Source of the DNA: Beijerinckiaceae bacterium
GTDB lineage: Bacteria; Pseudomonadota; Alphaproteobacteria; Rhizobiales; Beijerinckiaceae
Assembly (NCBI GenBank): GCA_022702195.1
Contig: JAKONB010000035.1
Span: 1-6,810 of the forward strand
Direction of reading: 5' to 3'
Length of the DNA stretch: 6,810 nucleotides
The notes beneath the pieces are model-generated. The model saw only the letters and a program-made list of their open reading frames with translations, ran no database searches and was not told the DNA's origin. Below are positions 1-4,240 of the stretch, one piece after another. The position numbers and the translations under genes were made by a program. Position 1 is the stretch's first letter; the number at the start of each line of letters is the position of its first letter.

Positions 1-584
1 AGCAGATCGGCTTCGAGGTGCTGATCGAGACCGCCCTCGGCATGGCCAATGTCGAGGCGATCGCCCAGTCGTCGAAGCGCCTGGAGGCGATGTCCTTCGG
101 CGTGGCCGACTACGCCGCCTCGACCCGGGCCCGCTCCACGGTGATCGGCGGCGTGAACCCGGACTTCTCGGTGCTCACCGACAAGGACGAGTCCGGCAAC
201 CGCCAGACCCACTGGCAGGACCCGTGGCTGTTCGCCCAGAACCGCATGCTCGTCGCCTGCCGCGCCTACGGCCTGCGCCCCATCGACGGCCCGTTCGGCG
301 ACTTCTCCGATCCCGATGGCTACATCTCGGCGGCCAAGCGTTGCGCGGCGCTCGGCTTCGAGGGCAAGTGGGCGATCCACCCGAGCCAGATCGATCTCGC
401 CAACGAGGTGTTCACCCCGTCCGAGGCCGAGGTCACCAAGGCCCGCCGCATCCTCGCCGCCATGGAAGAGGCCGCCAAGGCCGGCAAGGGCGCCGTCTCA
501 CTCGACGGCCGCCTCATCGACATCGCCTCGATCCGCATGGCCGAGGCGCTGATCGAGAAGGCCAACGCGATGTCCGCCGCCTGA
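1..584 (+). CDS. mclA: Malyl-CoA lyase (L-malyl-CoA/beta-methylmalyl-CoA lyase), C-terminal part
   Basis: The gene enters from the left edge, with its first complete codon at position 3, and stops with TGA at 582-584; 193 residues are visible. The enzyme splits malyl-CoA into glyoxylate and acetyl-CoA in the cytoplasm, which closes the serine cycle of methylotrophs. It belongs to the HpcH/HpaI (CitE-like) aldolase superfamily. The sequence shows the conserved I-E-T-A-L-G strand (Glu at visible residue 9) and S-F-G-V-A-D-Y (Asp at residue 36). In related lyases these two acidic residues bind Mg2+. Near the C-terminus, S-L-D-G-R-L-I-D (residues 166-173) is the conserved motif of the closing domain, whose Asp is thought to act in the active site of the neighbouring subunit. 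From memory the protein is nearly identical to the roughly 324-residue M. extorquens MclA, so about 130 N-terminal residues lie outside. The C-terminus is intact. It is followed by a double-hairpin repeat and a terminator. Confidence 0.95.
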   Translation, partial: QIGFEVLIETALGMANVEAIAQSSKRLEAMSFGVADYAASTRARSTVIGGVNPDFSVLTDKDESGNRQTHWQDPWLFAQNRMLVACRAYGLRPIDGPFGDFSDPDGYISAAKRCAALGFEGKWAIHPSQIDLANEVFTPSEAEVTKARRILAAMEEAAKAGKGAVSLDGRLIDIASIRMAEALIEKANAMSAA

Positions 585-600
585 CGATCAGAGCACGACA

Positions 601-696
601 GCATCGTCCCGAAAGGGGTTGCCGGCTTTCGGAAAACGACGATGCAGAACCAAGAATCTGGAGCATCGTCCCGGATCCGATTTCCCGGGACGATGC
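601..696 (+). repeat. Double-hairpin intergenic repeat element, copy 1 (RIME-like)
   Basis: The element starts 16 nt after the mclA stop. Hairpin A (601-645) has an 8-bp outer stem (601-608 with 638-645), a 7-bp inner stem (609-615 with 626-632), a 10-nt loop and a 5-nt bulge (633-637) on the 3' side only. A 17-nt linker (646-662) contains GAATC at 654-658. Hairpin B (663-674 with 685-696) is a perfect 12-bp stem with a 10-nt loop. Both hairpins use the same outer octamer, gcatcgtc/gacgatgc. A second copy lies at 1290-1387 in the same orientation; about 81 of 96 aligned positions agree by hand alignment. The layout resembles the palindromic mosaic elements (RIME type) known from Rhizobiales genomes; that comparison is from memory. 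Confidence 0.85.
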
Positions 697-715
697 GCCG
701 ATCGCTTGAAACGCG

Positions 716-747
716 AACGGCCGCTCCCCGCGAGGGGGCGGCCGTTT
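716..747 (+). terminator. Rho-independent-type terminator after mclA
   Basis: A strong GC-rich hairpin: aacggccgc (716-724) pairs exactly with gcggccgtt (738-746). The stem continues inward through a T-G wobble and three C-G pairs (725-728 with 734-737) to a 5-nt loop. The descending arm ends in TTT (745-747), so the U-tract is short, as is usual in GC-rich genomes. It lies 20 nt after the repeat element and most likely ends the mclA transcript. Confidence 0.7.
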
Positions 748-757
748 CCATGCGCGG

Positions 758-779
758 GCACGAAATCACGGGTTCGTGC
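758..779. repeat. Short inverted repeat upstream of the GlcG-like gene
   Basis: The arms gcacgaa (758-764) and ttcgtgc (773-779) form a perfect 7-bp stem with an 8-nt loop. It lies about 75 nt upstream of the ATG at 854, in the stretch that should hold the promoter or leader of that gene. It could be a small operator-like palindrome or chance. No convincing -35/-10 pair was found beside it. Confidence 0.3.
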
Positions 780-853
780 GTTACCAGCGCAAGCGTGGCC
801 GGTGATCCCCATCGCGACCACGCGGATCAAGACGTTTCAGGGAGACCAGATCC

Positions 854-1288
854 ATGCACGTGACCATCGCCGACGCCCACAAGGCCATCGAGGCCGCCCG
901 TGCCAAGGCCGTCGAACTCGACACCCAGATGTGCATCGCCGTGGTGGATTCCGGCGGAAACCTCAAGACGTTCTACCGGATGGACGGCGCCTGGGTGGGC
1001 TCCATCGACATTGCGCAGAAGAAGGCCAAGACGTCGGTGTTCTTCGGAATGATGACCGGGCAGATCGGCCAGCTGTCGCAGCCCGGCGGACCGCTCTACG
1101 GGATCGAACATTCCAACGAGGGGCTGATCACCTTCCCGGGCGGCATCCCGATCGTCGACACGGATGGTGAGATGTCGGGGGCCATCGGCGTCAGCGGATC
1201 GACGGTGGAGAACGATCACGCGGTCGCCCTGGCCGGCGCCAGCGCGATCGGCGCCACCGAACTGCCGGCCCATCCCTGGCGGACCTAA
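854..1288 (+). CDS. GlcG/HbpS-like heme-binding family protein (Haem_degrading, DUF336)
   Basis: The product is 144 residues, the usual length for single-domain GlcG/HbpS proteins. Family features are present in order: a helical N-terminus (ADAHKAIEAARAKA), a strand A-V-V-D-S-G-G-N-L around residues 29-37, the G-G-P-L-Y-G-I-E loop, and F-P-G-G-I-P-I-V followed by G-A-I-G-V-S-G-S. Members are small cytoplasmic or secreted proteins; some bind heme or cobalamin, and GlcG sits in glycolate-utilisation operons of enteric bacteria, but its biochemical role is poorly defined. There is no signal peptide, so this one is probably cytoplasmic. The ATG at 854 is supported by a Shine-Dalgarno-like AGGGAGA at 839-845. 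It is a single-gene unit with no glycolate oxidase genes beside it in this window. The closeness to mclA, whose product makes glyoxylate, is suggestive but not evidence of function. A repeat element begins 1 nt after its stop. Confidence 0.85.
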   Translation: MHVTIADAHKAIEAARAKAVELDTQMCIAVVDSGGNLKTFYRMDGAWVGSIDIAQKKAKTSVFFGMMTGQIGQLSQPGGPLYGIEHSNEGLITFPGGIPIVDTDGEMSGAIGVSGSTVENDHAVALAGASAIGATELPAHPWRT

Positions 1289-1289
1289 C

Positions 1290-1387
1290 GCATCGTCCCG
1301 AAGGTGATCTCCGGCCTTCGGAGAAAGACGATGCCAAATCAAGACTCCGGAGCATCGTCCCGGATCCGACTTCCGGGACGATGCTCC
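1290..1387 (+). repeat. Double-hairpin intergenic repeat element, copy 2
   Basis: The element begins one nucleotide after the TAA of the GlcG-like gene. Hairpin A (1290-1334) has the 8-bp outer stem 1290-1297/1327-1334, the inner stem 1298-1304/1315-1321, a 10-nt loop and a 5-nt bulge (1322-1326), the same geometry as copy 1. The inner stem carries a compensated change relative to copy 1: A-T becomes G-C at 1303/1316. A 17-nt linker holds GACTC (1343-1347). Hairpin B is longer than in copy 1: 15 bp (1349-1363 with 1373-1387) around a 9-nt loop. Like copy 1, it sits between a stop codon and a terminator hairpin on the same strand. Confidence 0.85.
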
Positions 1388-1413
1388 AAGCGACGACGCG
1401 AGGGCCGAAACGA

Positions 1414-1445
1414 GAAAGGCCCCGTTCCGAGGAACGGGGCCTTTC
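1414..1445. terminator. Bidirectional rho-independent-type terminator
   Basis: A perfect 14-bp stem: 1414-1427 (gaaaggccccgttc) pairs with 1432-1445, around a CGAG tetraloop. The outer A-T pairs place a short T run at the 3' edge on both strands (TTTC on +, CTTTCTC on -). It lies between two convergent genes, ending the GlcG-like transcript on + and the outer-membrane protein transcript on -, about 30 nt after the latter's stop. Confidence 0.85.
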
Positions 1446-1475
1446 CTTTGACGTGGTCGCTCGGTTCAGGGCCCC

Positions 1476-2360
1476 TTAGAGGCCGCCGAACTTGTAGTTG
1501 AAGCCGGCCTTGATGATGTTGCCCTCGGTGGAGAAGCGCGAGGTGTAGGAGCCGGTCGCCGTGGTCAGGCCGGTGGCGTTCACGAGCACGTTGCGGCTGC
1601 CGAGATCGTAGTGGAGGTACTCGGCCTTCAGGGTCAGGGCGCTGGAGCCGAGGAAGCTCCCGATGAAGTTAAAGCGGTTCAGGAAGTTGTCGGTGGGGAT
1701 CGCCCACTCGATGCCGCCGCCGTAGACGTAGCCCGTCTCCATCTCGTTGTACTTGCCCGCATAGGCGAGCGCGCCGGCCGGATTGAAGAAGCCGGCGCTG
1801 TAGTTGACGTTGCCATAGGCGAAGCCGCCGGTGCCGTAGACGAGGACCCGGTCGAAGGCGTAGCCGAGGCGGCCCTGAACGGTGCCGAGGTAGTCGAGGC
1901 GCTGGCGCAGGTTGCTCGGATCGGGCGCGGTGTTCACGCCGGGGATGACCGGGCCGTAATAGGCGTAGCTCTTGCTGATGTCCGTCCAGGTCACCTCGGC
2001 GCTGGCGCCGACGACGAAGCCCGACCCCGGGGTGAACTGATAGTTATAGCCGATGCCGCCGCCGACATTGCCGATGCCGTCCTGCTCGGAGCGGAAGTTC
2101 GACGGGCGACGCTCCCGGAGGACGTTCAGGCGGGTGTCGGTGAGGCCACCCGAGGCGTCGTTGTTGCCGACGGTGCGGATGTTCTGGCGGTCGCTGAAGG
2201 CGTAGGAGCTATGCGTGCCGAGGTAGAAGCCGGTCCAGGTGAACACCGGCACGGGGGTGAAGACCGGCGGCGGCGCTTCGCGGCGCGGCAGATCGGCGGC
2301 GGCGGCGGCACCGACGAGGGCCAGCGAGGTGGCACCGGCCAAGAAGGACTTAGCAAACAT
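1476..2360 (-). CDS. Outer-membrane beta-barrel protein, Omp25/Omp31 family
   Basis: The product has 294 residues from the ATG at 2360. The frame runs upstream to 2462, but the added residues are not protein-like, and the chosen start gives a clean Sec signal: K4, a hydrophobic core (about 6-18) and A-A-A before A-D-L-P, with cleavage near residue 21-22. The mature N-terminus is Pro-rich and runs into V-F-T-W-T-G-F-Y-L-G, the hallmark opening of rhizobial Omp25/Omp31-like barrels. Alternating aromatic/glycine strands follow, including GGGIGYNYQF, VQGRLGYAF, YGTGGFAYGNV and LKAEYLHYDLG. It should form an 8- to 10-strand barrel in the outer membrane; the family's role is structural or pore-forming, with no defined substrate. 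The last residues are Y-K-F-G-G-L, whereas relatives commonly end on the F. The Shine-Dalgarno signal is weak (GGGA, about 9 nt upstream). Confidence 0.88.
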   Translation of the reverse strand: MFAKSFLAGATSLALVGAAAAADLPRREAPPPVFTPVPVFTWTGFYLGTHSSYAFSDRQNIRTVGNNDASGGLTDTRLNVLRERRPSNFRSEQDGIGNVGGGIGYNYQFTPGSGFVVGASAEVTWTDISKSYAYYGPVIPGVNTAPDPSNLRQRLDYLGTVQGRLGYAFDRVLVYGTGGFAYGNVNYSAGFFNPAGALAYAGKYNEMETGYVYGGGIEWAIPTDNFLNRFNFIGSFLGSSALTLKAEYLHYDLGSRNVLVNATGLTTATGSYTSRFSTEGNIIKAGFNYKFGGL

Positions 2361-2808
2361 AGGGTGGTTCCCGGAGGGAGTGAGCTTAAGCGCAGCGTAT
2401 CTCCGGTCTGGGCCGATCCCTATGACCGCGATGCAACACCAGTCACCGGAATGGCCATGCACAACTCACCCGCTACGCTGCCTGAGCCATCACACATCAC
2501 GAATGCGAGAGGATCATCTATCGTCTTACTCCGAGCCGAGCGCCAGCTTGGAGATGTCATGAACCATGGACCGCCCGGAGACGCGCCGATCATCTCGCGA
2601 CGGGACGCGGGGCGCATCCCCCGTCGATCCCGGACCTGCTCTGGACCGATCGCGCGTGGGAGTGGAAGACGCCCCTGTCCTGATGCCGAGCAGATGAACG
2701 AACCCGGTCGCCGTGGGGCGGCCGACATCGGGACGCCGCACCGCAACGGCCGGTTAAGCACGATGGGGTATCCCCGTCCGGCACACCCGAGCCGTGACAG
2801 GAGCGACG
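2361..2808. other. Gene-free stretch between two divergent genes
   Basis: This 448-nt stretch must hold the promoter of the outer-membrane protein gene (-) and that of the 59-aa gene (+). No pair of -35/-10 boxes stands out on either strand. The part around 2460-2560 is less GC-rich than its surroundings and is the likeliest regulatory segment. A modest hairpin, 2604-2612 with 2618-2625 (one bulged C, loop CGCAT), lies inside. Open frames here have arginine/proline-rich translations typical of non-coding GC-rich DNA. One 43-codon frame (2566-2697, +) has a GGAG 12 nt upstream but no recognisable content. No RNA gene was recognised. Confidence 0.5.
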
Positions 2809-2988
2809 ATGACCCGGGATCAACTCGCGGCCGAGCTGAAGCGCATCGTGACCGAGCAGGTCAGCGACATCGAGCGCGCGGTCAAGGATGGCCACAAGAC
2901 CATCGCCCTCAACGAGATCGCCGATCTCAACCGCCATCTGAAGGCGCTCGCCGCGTTGGTGAAGGCCAAGCCGATCGCGCGCGCCTGA
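2809..2988 (+). CDS. Small helical hypothetical protein, 59 aa
   Basis: The product is not recognised. The ATG at 2809 is preferred over a GTG at 2794 because AGGAG at 2799-2803 stands 5 nt before it, an ideal ribosome-binding site. The protein is almost wholly predicted alpha-helix, in two segments: about residues 4-28 (DQLAAELKRIVTEQVSDIERAVKDG) and 33-54 (ALNEIADLNRHLKALAALVKAK), split by D-G-H-K-T. Hydrophobic residues recur every 3-4 positions, which suggests a helical hairpin that dimerises or binds a partner. It has no Cys, Trp or Phe, no signal peptide and no membrane segment. The strong ribosome-binding site and amphipathic pattern argue for a real gene. It is followed after 107 nt by an independently controlled gene. 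Confidence 0.7.
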   Translation: MTRDQLAAELKRIVTEQVSDIERAVKDGHKTIALNEIADLNRHLKALAALVKAKPIARA

Positions 2989-3036
2989 ACACCCCGGGGC
3001 GAGGCGTCGGAGCGTAGAGAACCGGGCGATGGACAC

Positions 3037-3066
3037 TTGACCAGCTTGGCCGCAAGCCGCATTGTT
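3037..3066 (+). promoter_or_regulatory. Possible sigma70-type promoter of the LexA-box gene
   Basis: TTGACC (3037-3042) is close to the -35 consensus and is followed after 18 nt by ATTGTT (3061-3066), a poor -10. Transcription would begin near 3072-3075. A LexA dimer on 3064-3078 would cover the -10 and start point, a standard repression geometry. TATGTT at 3072-3077 is another possible -10. The promoter is inferred only from spacing and is not a strong consensus match. Confidence 0.35.
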
Positions 3067-3078
3067 CCTGATATGTTC
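3064..3078 (+). promoter_or_regulatory. LexA operator (SOS box), GTTC-N7-GTTC
   Basis: Two perfect GTTC half-sites at 3064-3067 and 3075-3078 are separated by exactly 7 nt (ctgatat). This is the direct-repeat LexA operator described in alphaproteobacteria such as Rhizobium and Rhodobacter. The spacer and flanks are locally AT-rich within very GC-rich DNA, as real operators tend to be. The site ends 17 nt before the ATG of the downstream gene, where repression would be effective. Confidence 0.75.
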
Positions 3079-3095
3079 TTTTGTTGGGACCAGAC

Positions 3096-3317
3096 ATGCG
3101 CCCGCGTCCGACCCTCCCGTCCGCTGCGGCCACCCTGGTGGACACCATCACGGCCTCCTACCTTCAGGCGGCGGGGGGCGATCCTGTCCGGGCCATGCGC
3201 AGCCTCGTCCAGGACGCCCTCACGGATCTCCACGAGGCCGAGCGTCGGACATCGCGGCGTGATCGGTTGATCTCGCGGGGCTACGTCCGTGGCACGACCG
3301 ATCCGGATGCCGACTGA
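3096..3317 (+). CDS. Hypothetical 73-aa protein, probable LexA/SOS-regulated gene
   Basis: The function is not recognised. ATG at 3096 is chosen because GGGA (3086-3089) lies 6 nt upstream; an in-frame TTG at 3081 is less likely. The N-terminus is Pro/Arg-rich (RPRPTLPS). It is followed by a helix TLVDTITASYLQAAG, a G-D-P turn, a long charged amphipathic helix (about residues 30-52, VRAMRSLVQDALTDLHEAERRTSR) and a tail with L-I-S-R-G-Y-V-R-G before an acidic end. It has 11 Arg and 10 acidic residues but no Lys, Cys, Phe or Trp. It has no membrane segment, unlike the small SOS division inhibitors SidA and DidA of Caulobacter. The gene stands alone: the next gene is convergent. The operator just upstream suggests expression after DNA damage. 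Its task could be in repair, division delay or signalling, and the sequence does not say which. Confidence 0.7.
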   Translation: MRPRPTLPSAAATLVDTITASYLQAAGGDPVRAMRSLVQDALTDLHEAERRTSRRDRLISRGYVRGTTDPDAD

Positions 3318-3323
3318 CCCTTT

Positions 3324-3341
3324 CGGGGGGTCGCTCCCCCG
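3324..3341. terminator. Weak terminator-like hairpin after the 73-aa gene
   Basis: A 6-bp all-G/C stem (3324-3329 with 3336-3341) with a 6-nt loop starts 7 nt after the stop codon. No T run follows directly, so termination is uncertain. It is the only hairpin seen between the two convergent genes. Confidence 0.35.
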
Positions 3342-3363
3342 CCTTCCGCGGCTCGATCTCGGC

Positions 3364-3420
3364 GATGACTTGCTCCGGCCGTGACCTGCTTGGCGGTGAC
3401 CTGCTTGGCGGTGACTTGCT
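3364..3420. repeat. Tandem 15-bp repeat at the 3' end of the CinA-like gene
   Basis: Two perfect adjacent copies of gtgacctgcttggcg (3381-3395 and 3396-3410) are flanked by two degenerate ones: gatgacttgctccggcc (3364-3380) and gtgacttgct (3411-3420). The array ends 6 nt from the stop codon of the CinA-like gene, in its 3' untranslated region. The unit is a multiple of three. Read on the - strand one frame off the gene, it would encode A-K-Q-V-T repeats. Confidence 0.85.
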
Positions 3421-3426
3421 GAACAT

Positions 3427-4164
3427 TCAGCCCTTGAGATCGGCCACGAGGGCTTCGACCTCGAGGCGGACCCGGGCGACCGCCTCCAAATCCTTGCCAC
3501 GGACCACGATCCGGTTGGCGAAGCCGTTCTGGGTCATCGACGGGTACGACCCGATCGACACGGCCTCGTGGGCCTTGGCAATCTCGGCAAGACGCCCCGC
3601 ATAGGTGCCTTCGGGGAGGGTACCGGCCTCGATCGTCTCCGACACGATCTTGGCGCCGGTCGCGAGCGTCGGCCCGATCGCGTCGAGCATCGCCTGCATG
3701 ATCGCCGGGACGCCGGCCATGACGAAGACGTTGCCGATACGAAAGCCCGGCGCCTTCGAGATCGGGTTGGCGATGAGGTCGGCCCCGGCGGGGATGCGGG
3801 CCATGCGCAGACGGGCCTCGTTGAGGTCCTCCGGCTTGTGCCGCTCCAGCAGCATCGCCCGGGCGCGGGGATCGACGTCGATGGACACGCCGAAGGCCGA
3901 CGCCACGCAATCGGCGGTGATGTCGTCGTGGGTCGGGCCGATGCCGCCGGTGGTGAAGAGATAGGTGTAGGCAGCGCGCAGCGCATTCACCGCCGCGACG
4001 ATGCGGTCGGCCTCGTCGGGGACGATGCGGACCTCTTTCAGGTCGATGCCCAGAGCCGTGCAGTACTCGGCGATGGTGCCGATGTTCTTATCCTTGGTGC
4101 GCCCGGACAGGATCTCGTCGCCGATGACGAGGATTGCGGCGGTGATGGCGGCTGGATCGTTCAT
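3427..4164 (-). CDS. CinA N-terminal-domain (MoaB/MogA-like) putative molybdopterin-binding protein
   Basis: The product has 245 residues from the ATG at 4164. The frame is open upstream to 4326, but the added 54 residues are Pro/Arg-rich shadow sequence, and the family motif begins properly 11 residues after the chosen Met. It has the MoCF-biosynthesis fold: I-L-V-I-G-D-E-I-L-S-G-R-T-K-D-K-N (residues 11-27) and the signature T-T-G-G-I-G-P-T-H-D-D-I-T (71-83), then N-P-I-S-K-A-P-G-F and V-F-V-M-A-G-V-P-A-I-M. CinA proteins are named for competence/damage-inducible protein A. Full-length ones of about 400 residues carry a C-terminal nicotinamide-nucleotide amidase domain, which is missing here, so amidase activity is not expected. 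Short forms are common in alphaproteobacteria and are annotated as molybdopterin-binding proteins; their substrate is uncertain. The gene begins 76 nt after the MATE gene on the same strand, and no terminator is seen between them. Confidence 0.88.
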   Translation of the reverse strand: MNDPAAITAAILVIGDEILSGRTKDKNIGTIAEYCTALGIDLKEVRIVPDEADRIVAAVNALRAAYTYLFTTGGIGPTHDDITADCVASAFGVSIDVDPRARAMLLERHKPEDLNEARLRMARIPAGADLIANPISKAPGFRIGNVFVMAGVPAIMQAMLDAIGPTLATGAKIVSETIEAGTLPEGTYAGRLAEIAKAHEAVSIGSYPSMTQNGFANRIVVRGKDLEAVARVRLEVEALVADLKG

Positions 4165-4240
4165 CGGGGTCCGGGCATGCGGGAGCGGTTGGGCATCCTC
4201 ACTTAGCGCGCGGGCTTGGCGAGGGGATACGGGTGCGGCT

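Noticed and set aside
2361..2462. N-terminal extension of the outer-membrane protein to an upstream start
   Set aside because: It would bury the signal peptide behind 34 residues. The internal ATG at 2360 gives a proper Sec signal.
2566..2697. A 43-codon + strand frame in the gene-free stretch
   Set aside because: The ribosome-binding site is badly spaced (GGAG 12 nt upstream), and the composition is Arg/Pro/Ser-rich as in the neighbouring non-coding frames. There is no support for a protein.
1611..3017. A 468-codon open frame on the + strand
   Set aside because: It is antisense to the outer-membrane protein gene, its translation is low-complexity Ala/Gly/Val/Arg-rich, and it runs on through the gene-free stretch and the 59-aa gene. 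This is a typical GC-rich shadow frame.
3364..3420. Possible CRISPR array
   Set aside because: The 15-bp units are directly adjacent with no spacers, and no cas genes are present. It is a simple tandem repeat.
3997..4026. Two further copies of the octamer gacgatgc
   Set aside because: They lie inside the CinA-like coding sequence without the palindromic partner arms, so they are chance matches rather than repeat elements.
3427..4164. A broken cinA gene that has lost its amidase domain
   Set aside because: The short form is a normal alphaproteobacterial type, and no remnant of an amidase domain is seen downstream; the 3' side is the tandem repeat and then a convergent gene.
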